From NCBI GenBank assembly GCA_000733355.1, contig JNVV01000071.1, positions 1 through 15,550 of the forward strand: a stretch of DNA of 15,550 bases. The letters run 5' to 3'. The notes under the pieces are model-generated. The model did no database searches. It was not told the DNA's origin and saw only the letters and a program-made list of their open reading frames with translations. Both the position numbers and the translations under genes were made by a program. Of this stretch, positions 1 to 8,222 are shown piece by piece (positions within the stretch are counted from its first letter, which is position 1; every line of letters starts with the position of its first letter). Source of the DNA: Falciphora oryzae. Its lineage: Eukaryota > Ascomycota > Sordariomycetes > Magnaporthales > Magnaporthaceae.

Positions 1-180
1 GGTGTTGGGTCGCTAATTGGCGTGTGTTAAGGAATTGTATGCAACTTGGCAGGGTGCACTAACAGCGCAATGCCAAGAATTGGTGAATTCGAGGAAGGTG
101 GCTAAACCCGGGAGGCGACGCCCGCCGATAGTGTTTTCGGGGGTACCCAGTTCGCTCCCATTGGTTAAGCCGCCAACCCC

Positions 181-1092
181 GTATTCAAACCGTACGGGTC
201 GATTGTAAAAAGCGCAAATCCCCGCTATAATAATAAAGCTAAAAAACGAAGCGTCGCGCTTAAAATTTTTAAGGGTGACAAGAAAACCTTTAACTTATGG
301 GTTAAAACCGTAGCTAATAAGTTTAAAGAAAACGACGAAACCTTCCGGACGGAAAAAAGCCGGATGAATAAATTGACAAAGTACCTTAAAGGCGGCCTAT
401 TGGAGGTATTGCAACTACGATTCCTGTCGGATGATAACCTATTTTCGTTTGTTGCTAAAATGGTTTAAGTCCTAAACGCGACCTACTATAACCCAAACCA
501 AGCTTCGGCCGTTTAAGCTAAATTTGCAAAGCTAAAGTACGACTCAGTAAAGGATATAGATATTTACGTATTTTTAGCCAGCTTTAATAATTTGGCGCAA
601 ACAGCCAATGTTGCCGTAGCCGATATGAAAATGACTTTGTGGGAGCATATCCTACCAAACCTTAACTATCGGCTGCTTACCGATGCCCAAAACCCGGATA
701 TCAGCTACGAGGTTTTTAGCAAAAACGTCGCCAATGCAGCTTATAGCCAAAAGCGGCACTACGAAAAAACCAGCGAGCGTAAAGCTGGTTAACGCAGCAA
801 CCGCAACAAACCCAAAAGTGACGGCAAATCACCATCTAAAAGCAAGGCATAGGACGGTTAACAAAAAAACAGGGACGGCGATCTGGCTATTTCCAATTCG
901 AAGGATAGCAAAGCTTTAATTCCAGCAAAACGGGAAGCTTACATTAAAACTGGTACATGCTTTACGTGTAGCGAGCGGCACCTTTCCAAAAACTGCCCGA
1001 ACCGTGGTAAGGTTGCTGCAATTGGAACTAAACAAAGCAAAGAGGGATTGGAAGCCGAGTCGTTCTCGTCGGATAAATCGGGAAAAAAGTAG
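181..1092 (+). pseudogene. gag: gag capsid/nucleocapsid remnant of the Gypsy element
   Basis: In frame 1 the conceptual product from about 208 carries a Retrotrans_gag-type helical capsid region (FKGDKKTFNLWVKT at about 265-305). A basic Ser/Lys-rich linker follows, then a zinc knuckle at 958-996 (CFTCSERHLSKNC). The knuckle reads CX2CX3HX4C, one residue shorter than the usual CX2CX4HX4C. In-frame stops occur at about 466, 514, 790, 850 and 859, with a final TAG at 1090-1092. Upstream of 208 the same frame stays broken but plausible, so the true N-terminus probably lies in or left of 1-200. Gag would form the retroelement particle; this copy cannot. Confidence 0.8.
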
Positions 1093-1204
1093 GACTACCA
1101 GAAATCTTTACGGTGGTTTTTATACCTACATTAGCCCGAATTGACAGTTAATTAACGTTTTCGTTTATTAAAACTGCTTTCGTATAAGTAAATGGGATTG
1201 GCTT

Positions 1205-1530
1205 CCGCGTTAAAGGGCTATATAACATAGGAGCAAATACAAACTTACTGGTTAGCCTAACCGTGGCTGCTAGGGCCCAACGAAAACTAAAGGCCAGGAT
1301 CGTTAAGCTTAAACAACCGATTCAGTTTTAGGATTATCGCCGCCAGGCAGCAAAAAAGATAACGATAAAAATGATTTCGACCTTCGAAATCGATAGCAAA
1401 CGGTTCCTAAACCAGACTTTTTGGGTGATAAACATAGGGCATAACGTTTTTATTAGTTTCCATTAGCTTTTTAAATATTATATCCTATTAGATTGCTTTA
1501 ACCGGGAAATGATTTAGCCAAACGACCGAC
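1205..1530 (+). pseudogene. aspartic protease remnant of the Gypsy element
   Basis: Frame 3 (codon starts divisible by 3) shows a retropepsin-like segment. The catalytic D(S/T)GA motif is expected at 1224-1235 but reads NIGA, followed by NTNLLVSL. About 50 codons further on, FEIDSKRFLNQTFWVINIG and then YILLDCFN..MI.PNDRP match the conserved downstream part of fungal Gypsy proteases (xEIDGRRFxNQPFxIxDLG, then the WPDDRP-like tail). Loss of the catalytic Asp and several in-frame stops show it is inactive. The frame differs from gag (frame 1) and from reverse transcriptase (frame 2). Confidence 0.7.
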
Positions 1531-1948
1531 CCGCTTTGGCCAAATACTCGCCAGCGATTAAATTGCCTCCGCCTTGCCAGATCGGCGAAAGAATAAATCC
1601 ATAAATGCAAGCAGACGCAAACCGGCGGGATCGTTTCGTCGATTAGGATTACAAGCGATATTAGATCCTTTAGCGGTCGTGGAGGAAAAACGACCTTACC
1701 GGACCCAAAAAAGGGAAAACCGTAAAGTTCGAAAAACCCAAGCCTAATAATTGCCTAAATCGAAAGGAAGGGCAGACGATTATTAACGCGATCGTGCAAT
1801 AAATATAAAAAACCCCCGCCGAAAACGATGGACCCAAATAGCTAATTGCATACCGACCGAGCCAATTTTTTTTAACGATAGCCCTAAGGATTTACCGATT
1901 ATTAATATTGGTTCGGTAGGAAGGGCAGACGAGGATTGGAAAACATAT

Positions 1949-2939
1949 ACCGGGGAATACATTCCCTTCCTACCAAACGAGGACCCTAAGCACGTTAAAT
2001 TTGTACGGGAGAAGCTGCCATCACAGCTAAAACATTTGGAAGGCTTTTTTTCGAAAAAACAAACAAATACCTTGCCACCACATCGGCCAAAAAAGGACGT
2101 AGTGTTAGAACTGGACCAAAATAAGCCTAAGGAAGGCTCGCCACCGGTATTTCGAACCCCAATCCAGTTTTTGGACCTCGAAAAGGAGGTAATCGATAAA
2201 TTACTTAAACTCGGCTTTATTAAAAGGACGCTGGAAAAAGATAAGGCGGCGTCGGTGCTATTCGTGCCGAAACCGCACAACCTAAATCCCAATGCACGTC
2301 GCTTTTACATTAACTACCGTTAGCGGAACCGATTCCTTAAAGACCGGATTATGCGAGCACTAAACCTCGCAGGAACACTTTTTAAATGCAAGGATACCAA
2401 GCATTTCACAATTATCGATATTATCTAAACCTTTTAGCGTTTTCGTTTAGCCGACGCCTCCAAATACCTTACAGCCTTCCGGACGCGGTAAGGCATTTTC
2501 TAATAAAGGGTTTTGCCATTTGGACTTAAAGTCGGCCCAGCTTGGTGGCAAGAATACATTAACTGCCAGTTGAACGAGCTGCTTAATTATTTTGCGAGCG
2601 CCTACGCCAACGATGTGTTAATTTATTTAAAAACAAAGGAAAAGCATTAGCAGCATATCGAAAAGGTCATTTTCCGTTTATTTAAAGCTAAGCTTTAAAG
2701 CGACATTAAAAAATCGAAATTTAACGTCGGAAAGGTCAATTACCTGGGTGTTACCTTCGAAGCTTAGGTAAAGGTAAGCATCGACCTGGAAAAAACGAAA
2801 GCGATCCAAAAGTGGTAGGTTAAGGACCTACACAGCAAAATAGCTGTCCGGTCTTTTTTAGGACTGTGCAACTACGTGCGCATGTTTTATTATCACGCTA
2901 ATAGTGCAGCTAAACCTTTTAACCGGCTTTTGAAAAAAA
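1949..2939 (+). pseudogene. pol: reverse transcriptase remnant of the Gypsy element
   Basis: Frame 2 encodes a recognisable RVT_1 domain. It starts near YTGEYIPFLPN, then shows LLKLGFIKRT and VLFVPKPHN (fingers), TIIDII.TF.RFRLADASKYLTAF (palm, normally D..QAFHR.R), VLPFGL (switch motif) and AYANDVLIY at about 2612-2638. The last is the YxDD catalytic box, here with one Asp replaced by Asn. SFLGLCNYVR (about 2850) is the connection motif that normally reads FLGFANFYR. In-frame stops include the TAG at 2321-2323, TAA and TAG near 2430, and two adjacent TAA near 2500. The frame is lost at an A7 run (2933-2939), after which the product continues in frame 1. Confidence 0.88.
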
Positions 2940-3480
2940 TGCGCCATTTGACATCGGCCTTAAACAAATTAAAGCTTTCGACAAATTAAAACAACTAGCC
3001 TGCGAGGCTCCAATCCTGGCGTTTTTCCGTCCCGGAAAACCCATACGAGTTAAAACAAACGCTTTTCGCAACGCGATAGGTGGAGTAATTTGGCAAAAGC
3101 AAAACGACGGAAATTGGAAACCAATGGGCTACTTTTCCAAATTAATAAACAGTGCTAAAAAAGCATACCCGATTTAAAACCGAAAACTGCTTGCAATGGT
3201 GCAAATACTAAAGCATTATTACCCCGAACTTTTTAGAATGAAGTTCTTCGTCGTTACAAACTATTAAGCCCTAACCTTTTACTCGCAAAAAAGGGTCCTT
3301 TTAACTCGGCAAATCCGGTGGGCAAACTTTTTGTCGAACTTTAATATCACCTTTACCTACCGGCCAGGATAACAGAACATCGGTGCGGACGCATTGTCCC
3401 GCAAAACAACAAAGCTGCCAACAGTTAAAGCTAGGGAGCTGGAAGAGCGTACTATAGCCCTAATCCCTCCAAAAAAAAAT
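2940..3480 (+). pseudogene. RNase H remnant of the Gypsy element
   Basis: In frame 1 the product reads APFDIGLKQIKAFDKLKQ and then CEAPILAFFRPGKP, the typical lead-in. The RNase H core follows: IRVKTNAFRNAIGGVIWQ, where ETDAS is usual and the first catalytic Asp is now Asn (codon 3058-3060). Then come YFSKLINSAKKAYPI, RKLLAMVQILKHYYPELF and FVVTNY, ending in the hallmark NIGADALSRK (about 3379-3408). Two stop codons interrupt the core. The frame breaks again at an A9 run (3471-3479). Confidence 0.85.
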
Positions 3481-3748
3481 CCAGCTAACGATTGCAGCGG
3501 TGGCATGGACCGAGCTAAACATTCCGCAAAGTACCGACTTTACTAACCTTATTCGAAAAGAAAACGCCGCCTAGCAACTGGGCTTTTAGCATAGCAAAAT
3601 GTTTATGCCGGAATAAACACAAAACGGTAAAATTTTCCTGCGTACAGTACTTATTCGGGACAGGTATGCGCTTCCAATTTTCGGACATAAGGGATAAAAC
3701 AAAACCATTAAAGCGGTACAAAAGGATTATTGGTAGCTTGATATAAAG

Positions 3749-3753
3749 GTCGA
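3749..3753. repeat. Left target-site duplication GTCGA of the solo LTR
   Basis: GTCGA lies directly before the TGTTGG end of the LTR and is repeated exactly at 4054-4058. Five base pairs is a normal integrase stagger. Collapsing the two copies restores an open integrase reading frame across the site. Confidence 0.93.
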
Positions 3754-3816
3754 TGTTGGATTGCACTGGCCTGTGCAGGCAATCGGCAGAGCTCAGAGAG
3801 GGCCGGATCCTCCTGT

Positions 3817-3837
3817 CCCGTGATCTCTGATCACGGG
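3817..3837. repeat. 9-bp stem hairpin in the solo LTR
   Basis: CCCGTGATC at 3817-3825 and GATCACGGG at 3829-3837 are exact reverse complements with a 3-base loop. Confidence 0.6.
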
Positions 3838-3904
3838 ATCCGAGGATCCGCAAGCCCGCGGAGGCTGGGAGCAGGGGAGGGCCCCTTTGGTGATCTGGAT
3901 CGTG

Positions 3905-3912
3905 TATATATA
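3905..3912 (+). promoter_or_regulatory. TATA-like box within the solo LTR
   Basis: TATATATA followed by a pyrimidine-rich stretch (GCCTCCCTTCTGCTCC) inside a 300-bp LTR fits the U3 promoter of an LTR element in + orientation. Whether it still drives transcription cannot be seen. Confidence 0.4.
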
Positions 3913-3972
3913 GCCTCCCTTCTGCTCCCTCTCTGGCAGATAGATTCCTTTCCTCTTCGTGCACAAGAATAG

Positions 3973-3999
3973 AATGATCCTCTGATATAAAGGATCATT
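3973..3999. repeat. 9-bp stem hairpin near the 3' end of the solo LTR
   Basis: AATGATCCT at 3973-3981 and AGGATCATT at 3991-3999 are exact reverse complements around a 9-base loop. Its place downstream of the TATA-like box suggests the R/U5 part of the LTR. Confidence 0.6.
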
Positions 4000-4053
4000 G
4001 TTCACCTTCTTTGGAGATCTCCGAGCCCAACAGGAGTACCACTCCTACCAACA

Positions 4054-4058
4054 GTCGA
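4054..4058. repeat. Right target-site duplication GTCGA of the solo LTR
   Basis: GTCGA follows the CCAACA end of the LTR directly and matches 3749-3753 exactly. Confidence 0.93.
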
Positions 4059-5057
4059 TATCCGACGCTATATCCGCAATTGTTACGATTGCCGGCGTAA
4101 TAAGGTACCCCGAAATAAAACATTTGGTTTGCTTTATCCATTGCCAATCCCGTTAGGTGTTTGGGACTAGGTGGTAGTGGACGGCAAAAACATGCCGCAA
4201 AACGAGCGAAAGTACGATTATATTTGGGTATTTATTTGCAAATTCAGCCGCATTATCGCTACGATTGCAGGAAAAAAGTCCGATACAGCCGAAGTATTAG
4301 CAGCGCGGTACTATCGCTATATTTACCGTTTTTTTAGTATCCCGTTCGTTTGGATTAACGATAACGTAGGATTATTTATTTCGAAGTTTATAGTAAAAAT
4401 CAACTTTTTAACAGGCACTAAATATCGTTACGGTTTAGCTTTCTATCCGCAAACGTAAGGTGCCGTGGAAATTACCAACTAGGAGCTGGATTAAAAGCTA
4501 CGCTTTTACGTTAACAAATACCAATCGGATTGGAGCAATTACATCCCCGCGTTGAATTTTGCCCACAACTCGTCGTAGCATTCGACGATCAGCATGGCTC
4601 CGATTCGGGTGATAATAGGCAAGGATGCGAAAAACCCCCTTTCGTTTAATTTTAACGTATTAACCGATAGCTTTAACCCAAAAAAACGTGCATGCGACCT
4701 CGTCAAACGTATCAAAGGGATCCAGGACTTAGCAAAGCAACGCGCGACAGCTGCATAAAAACGGCAAAAGAACTAAGCGAACAAAAAACGCAGGCCGGTG
4801 GATTTTAACGTTAACGACTTGGTATTCCTTAAAAAAAGGGCTTTTTAACGGCCGCTCCGACGGCCCGGCTAAATTTACCGTTCGCAGGACCTTTCCGCAT
4901 GCTCGAGGTAAAAGGGCACAGCTATGTCCTCGATTTGCCCGGCAATTACAAAATCAAAAACCTGTTCCACGCCGACCGCCTCCGCAAAGCATTTACAAAC
5001 CCGCTACCTTAGTAGCATTAAATTCCGCTTCCGCTAAAGGACGTCGACGGAAAGGCC

Positions 5058-5357
5058 GAATTCGAAGTAGAACGAATCGAACGCTTACGTGTGTTACGAC
5101 GCCAATTACAATACCAAACAGCATGGCGGGGTCACGACCTAAATAACATTTGGTATCCCGCCGCGAATTTTAAAAACTCCCCGGTAGCTTTAAATAACTT
5201 TTACAAATTATATCTAAAGGCGGATGGCCTACCGAAACGATTGGCGGAATGGATGCGCGCAGCAGCCGAAAATCGTTTTGACTCAGATTATCCTAACGAT
5301 AACGTGCCGGTTAAAGCTACGACAAAGAGACGGAGCAGGTTGGTACGCTATAACTGA
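5058..5357 (+). pseudogene. chromodomain at the C-terminus of the Gypsy polyprotein
   Basis: The product reads FEVERIERLRVLRRQLQY, then TAWRGHDLNNIWYPAANF, then KNSPVALNNFYKLY. This is the compact chromodomain of chromoviruses: the E-V-E-R-I start, W.G at the strand end, the WYPA..F core, and a closing helix. It is followed by a basic tail and a TGA at 5355-5357. In intact elements this module tethers integrase to modified histones and directs insertion. This segment is uninterrupted, but it cannot be translated from the element because everything upstream is broken. Confidence 0.85.
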
Positions 5358-5392
5358 CTGCCAGCTTGCACCGTTTGTGGCACTCGCGATAC

Positions 5393-5411
5393 GAGGTTTG
5401 GGAGGGGGTAG
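5393..5411 (+). other. Polypurine tract (plus-strand primer site) of the Gypsy element
   Basis: A purine-rich stretch ending GGGAGGGGGTAG lies 35 bp after the polyprotein stop codon and directly abuts the TGTGACGG start of the 3' LTR. This is where LTR elements prime plus-strand DNA synthesis. Confidence 0.75.
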
Positions 5412-5622
5412 TGTGACGGTCCCGCCATAGGCCATACGTCCAGTGGCACCGCCACAGTTGTGGGGTAGAAACAAGCATTTAAGCCACACAGATCGCGACA
5501 ACTTCAGGCGCGGGTCGCGCCGGCGCGACCAGCGCCATTTCCTTTCCTTTCTTTTCAGTGTAGAATCTTCGTTCATAGCGCTAATGCAAGGCCAGCGTGC
5601 CTCCATTAGTCTGGCCGTAACA
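5412..5622 (+). mobile_element. 3' LTR of the Gypsy element (about 211 bp)
   Basis: The segment starts TGTGACGG straight after the polypurine tract. It can be closed at CCGTAACA (5615-5622), the reverse complement of the start except at one position. It is GC-rich and far less decayed than the internal region. The right boundary rests on this imperfect inverted repeat alone, because the 5' LTR and the left target duplication lie outside the window. If the boundary is right, the target duplication would begin with ATAGC at 5623. Confidence 0.65.
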
Positions 5623-5751
5623 ATAGCTTCAACGGTGGCGCCGCCGGCTTCCGTTGCCTGGGAATCAAAAGACATCTTTTTTGTGATAGGTTGGGCTAAT
5701 CTTGGCGTGCAGATGAAGACTGACGATATCGTGTCTTGTCGAGAGCCGACT

Positions 5752-5848
5752 GGATGCCCCTCCCCCCCCCCTCCAAAATAGCGGTGAAACCCCCGCTTTT
5801 GACACAGTACGTGCTTTTTGGCAGACGGTCCCTAACTGGGGGGCATCC
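5752..5848. repeat. Nested inverted repeat, 9-bp arms
   Basis: GGATGCCCC (5752-5760) and GGGGCATCC (5840-5848) are exact reverse complements; homopyrimidine and homopurine runs beside them can extend the pairing with a bulge. Inside lies a second, imperfect stem pairing AAAATAGCGG (5776-5785) with CCGCTTTT (5793-5800). No target duplication is visible, so a MITE cannot be claimed. Confidence 0.35.
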
Positions 5849-5891
5849 CTACCGGTACCTAACCCCCCCCTGCAGCACTGTTCGTACCTCC

Positions 5892-5921
5892 GCAACGACC
5901 GTTGCCGCAACGATCGTTACG
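5892..5921. repeat. Two tandem palindrome-like 15-bp units
   Basis: GCAACGACCGTTGCC is followed directly by GCAACGATCGTTACG. Each carries a dyad (CAACG/CGTTG and AACGATCGTT). They could be paired transcription-factor sites about 515 bp upstream of the secreted-protein gene, or chance. Confidence 0.3.
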
Positions 5922-6275
5922 GCCGATCACGCCCTAAACGGACTGGTGCGGCCGCCCAGTGGGGCCCCGTTGCATAGAGCGATCTTGACAGCGGGTGGAA
6001 CGATAACAAACGAGATCGAATTTTTTCTCGTATCAAAGATTCGTGTGGGGACCCCGGGTCGGGATTGTCGTCGCAGTCAAGCATGGGATGGCCCAGGGTC
6101 CGCCTTGGCCGTCAAACCCTGCCGACGGGTCCATCTCGGATTTGCCAGCGTTTGGAAGAACGAACGAACCCCCTAGTGGAGTGCGCCCCATCCATAACGT
6201 TACGCAGCCCCCTCGTATCTTGCCAGGAAAAGGGGCTGACATGTGTTAACAGCATGCCTTTCTTTGGGGATTCTT

Positions 6276-6283
6276 TATATAAA
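6276..6283 (+). promoter_or_regulatory. TATA box of the AA1-like gene
   Basis: TATATAAA lies about 154 bp upstream of the ATG at 6437. Between them are pyrimidine-rich stretches (CCCCTCTGCTCTTCAGCC and CTCTTTTTCCTCATCTC), typical of leaders of well-expressed filamentous fungal genes. Confidence 0.6.
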
Positions 6284-6436
6284 CTCCAGCGACGGACTTG
6301 GTTTTTATCGTTTCCCCTCTGCTCTTCAGCCCACTCTCAGCTCGCCCATTATACACTCGCTTTTTACGAAGACTACTACGCTCTACGATCCTAATTTGAT
6401 AATTACACACCCTTCGCTCTTTTTCCTCATCTCAAA

Positions 6437-7005
6437 ATGCGCTTCTCCATCGCCGCCACCGCCGCCCTTTTCGGCGCTGTCCTCGCCGCCCCGGCCCCTC
6501 AAGCCAACCCGGCCCCTCAGGCCAACCCGGACCCCCGCGAGACCATCACTGTGCAAAAGTTCAAGGCCGTCAACAAAAACCTGAGCAACGACGGGCCCGT
6601 CACCTCGATCAGCTTCCAGATCATCTCGCACCGCGAAGCCGGCGTTGCCGCCTTCGTTTGCGAGGCCTCGAACCCCGACGGCCTGGACTCCGACATCGTT
6701 AACTGCAACGGCGGCTCGGATAACGACGCGTACCGATTCCAGCTCCGTTCCCACAAGGATAACGTTTTCAACTTTACCGTTTACCACCAAACCGCTCCCG
6801 CGTAAGTATTTACGAACCCTGGCCGTAACCTGGCCTAAAATGGGAAAATGACTTTAACTGCAATAAAGCTAACAAAACGAATCCTCTTTGCTCCAGTTTC
6901 GGTTCCTGGGGCAATTTCTTCGTTCCTTCTCTCTGCCTCATTGAGAACGGCGCTGCGATCTGCGTCAAGGACCAGACCAAAGCTGAGCTGCACGTTTACG
7001 AGTAA
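6437..7005 (+). CDS. AA1-like small secreted cysteine protein (candidate effector)
   Basis: Two exons, 6437-6801 and 6897-7005, encode 157 residues. The 95-bp intron has a GTAAGT donor, a GCTAAC branch site (6868-6873) and a CAG acceptor. Splicing supplies the C-terminal third with its last two cysteines, whereas the unspliced frame stops at once. Residues 1-18 form a signal peptide (RFSIAATAALFGAVLA) with cleavage near Ala17/Ala18. The mature protein has four cysteines (75, 90, 135, 144), an ETITVQKF start strand, and an NFT sequon at 112. This pattern of ITV..F, V.F.I, C...NP, C.., YRF, F.VYHQ and two late cysteines fits the AA1-like family (Alternaria Alt a 1 fold), secreted beta-barrel proteins often acting as plant-interaction effectors. 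ATG context is TCAAAATGC. Family assignment is by pattern recognition, and the biological role is inferred. Confidence 0.85.
6493..6528 (+). repeat. In-frame 18-bp tandem duplication in the AA1-like gene
   Basis: GGCCCCTCAAGCCAACCC (6493-6510) is repeated at 6511-6528 with one A-to-G difference. It encodes APQANP twice just after the signal peptide, in a short Pro/Ala linker or pro-region. Confidence 0.85.
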
Positions 7006-7675
7006 AGGGGAACCGAACTCACAAGCAGTGAAGGGCTAGGGTCATGTTTGTAGCAAGTAGTGCTTCCTAATCCAACTAAACTGGCTCCAATCATACGTGC
7101 AGTGTTGGGATCGCAAGCTATGTGCGCAAATGTAGTTACGACCGTGCGCGAACCATCACTCCAGTAGTCCCGTCTCCGCCAGGCGCGTAGGGCTGAACCT
7201 TCGGGGCGCTTGGGAGCGGCAACCGTATGAAGCTGGTTATGTCCGCCCCGATGGCGGTCCATCCTGGTCGCTGGTCTGTACACTTAAATGCACATGTAGC
7301 TAACATACCCCGTCGAATTATCACGGGGTTGCCTGCAAAGGGATCCTGTAGGCTTGATATACAGTGGTGCCGAAGGGTTCAAGCATGAGGTGCTTGAACT
7401 GCTGGATCTTTTGACCATGTAGTTGAGTAGTTACTTTGGCACACTCCCTTACACGAATGGTTTGCATGCCTAAGGTAGTAGTACCCTGCTGAAGACGCGG
7501 AAATCACCCTCCCCACCAAACGGCTAATCCGGACCCGTTTAGTACAAATGACAGCATAGCTGAACTTTTGTTTGTGGTGTTTCTTTCGGATCTGCTTGGG
7601 TTCGGCTGCAATGTCTGCCGTGGTGGGAGGTGGGAGGAGGCTCGGAGGGAGGGGCAGGCGGTGCCGGACCCCCTA
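7006..7675. other. Intergenic region, no gene recognised
   Basis: After the stop codon of the AA1-like gene no canonical AATAAA signal is seen. The stretch has scattered short frames on both strands without domain similarity or codon bias. The reading frame of the CHAT remnant stays open back to 7568, but residues before the Met at 7676 show no family resemblance. Confidence 0.55.
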
Positions 7676-8222
7676 ATGGCTATGCACGAAACATTAGACC
7701 AGTCGGCCAACAGAATCCTCCCGTTCGCTGCAGACGGGGTGGAGATGCCAAAGAATCTTTGTCCTTCGTTCCAATTACGACTGGTCATGCCGACGCTGCG
7801 CAAGAACGATGTGTTCCAGCACCTGCAGACGTGCAAGGTATTCCACTTTGCCGGCCACCGGCAGTCGGACGCAGCGGAGACTTCACGAAGCTGTCTGCTA
7901 CTCGAGGACTGGAAAAACAGGCCTCTCACCGTGGGAGACCTCCGCGACCACAGGCTTCAGAAGAACGGCCCGTTTCTTGGATACCTTTCGACCTGTTCGG
8001 CCGGAGCAGACGAGGCGACACGGCTCGCCGACGAGGGAATCCATCTTGTTAGCGCCTTCCGGCTCGCGGGATTCCGGCACGTTATTGGGACGCCTTGGGA
8101 AGTATCAAACGAGCACTGTGTTGGCGTGGCAAAGGTGCTATATGAGACCTTGCGGGACGAAGAGATGACGGGGCGGCGGTCTGCCGGAGACTCCATCGCG
8201 CGGTTCGCGCGGTTCGTGACGG
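7676..8222 (+). pseudogene. CHAT-domain (caspase-like) protease remnant, truncated and frameshifted
   Basis: The frame from 7676 encodes the core of a fungal CHAT domain (clan CD, caspase/separase relatives). ILPFAADGVEM..LC is followed by CKVFHFAGH with the catalytic-type His at 7856-7858. Then come CLLLEDW and PLTVGDLRDHRL. YLSTCSAG follows, with the nucleophile-type Cys at 7994-7996, then DEGIHLVSAFRLAGFRHVIG and WEVSNEHCVGVAKVLYETLRDE. Usual residues are altered in GHG to GHR, LSAC to LSTC and GTLW to GTPW. At about 8171-8176 the frame is lost: the continuation LHRAVRAVRDG is found in frame 1 at 8191-8223. No upstream partner domain (often TPR) and no C-terminal tail are present. Homology ends where the opposite-strand frame at 8228 begins. 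The long + frame running on to 8521 is therefore not the true C-terminus. Confidence 0.8.

Larger units (their letters stand above)
3754..4053. mobile_element. Solo LTR (300 bp) nested in the Gypsy integrase
   Basis: The segment begins TGTTGG and ends CCAACA, a perfect 6-bp terminal inverted repeat with TG...CA ends. It is flanked by the direct repeat GTCGA on both sides. It is GC-richer than its host element and shows no TpA-rich decay, so it is younger than the Gypsy insertion or escaped the same mutation. It contains a TATA-like TATATATA at 3905-3912 and two short hairpins. No internal retroelement sequence remains, so it is the product of LTR-LTR recombination. TGTTGG...CCAACA ends with 5-bp duplications are common in Ty1/Copia-type elements, but the family cannot be fixed from the LTR alone. 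Confidence 0.92.
3481..5001 (+). pseudogene. integrase remnant, interrupted by a solo LTR
   Basis: The zinc-binding part is split. Upstream of the inserted LTR lies a GHKG.NKT stretch (about 3683-3705). Downstream lies RYIRNCYDCRRNK (about 4066-4104), supplying the CX2C. Removing the LTR and one target duplication makes the two halves read through in frame, which confirms the insertion. The catalytic core follows: VVVDGKNMP (first Asp, about 4171), WINDN (second Asp, about 4355-4370), FYPQT (normally YHPQT) and N.ELD.KLRFYVNKY (Glu, about 4480). Stops precede the first Asp and flank the Glu. The C-terminal part changes frame near an A7 run (4831-4837), continues as KGHSYVLDLPGNYKI and NLFHADRLRKAF in frame 3, and leads to the chromodomain. 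Confidence 0.88.
1..5622 (+). mobile_element. Degenerate chromodomain Ty3/Gypsy LTR retrotransposon, 5' end outside window
   Basis: Translating the + strand piecewise gives the Ty3/Gypsy order gag, zinc knuckle, aspartic protease, reverse transcriptase, RNase H, integrase and chromodomain, followed by a polypurine tract and a 3' LTR. The order with integrase after RNase H separates it from Ty1/Copia, and the chromodomain places it in the chromovirus branch. The copy is dead. In-frame TAG and TAA codons occur throughout, many where CAG or CAA would fit the family, and the reading frame changes several times. The internal region is AT-rich with many TpA dinucleotides and contrasts with the GC-rich sequence to its right, consistent with mild repeat-induced point mutation. 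The 5' LTR and primer-binding site lie left of the window. A younger solo LTR is nested at 3754-4053. Confidence 0.93.
5623..6275. other. Intergenic region, no gene recognised
   Basis: Short overlapping reading frames occur on both strands, but none shows a domain or fungal codon bias. It holds a nested inverted repeat (5752-5848) with a C10 tract, and a pair of palindrome-like 15-bp tandem units (5892-5921). The last 150 bp lead into the promoter of the gene at 6437. Confidence 0.6.

Noticed and set aside
1783..2292. 169-codon - strand open frame
   Set aside because: It is antisense to the reverse transcriptase region. The Ser/Phe-rich composition comes from the complement of Lys/Glu-rich sequence.
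3515..4005. Two overlapping - strand frames across the solo LTR
   Set aside because: They span the LTR boundary and target duplication, so they arose by chance from the insertion.
5636..5648. TGGCGCCGCCGGC after the 3' LTR resembling a tRNA primer-binding site
   Set aside because: A primer-binding site should follow the 5' LTR, and it starts 13 bp after the LTR end. No second element begins here.
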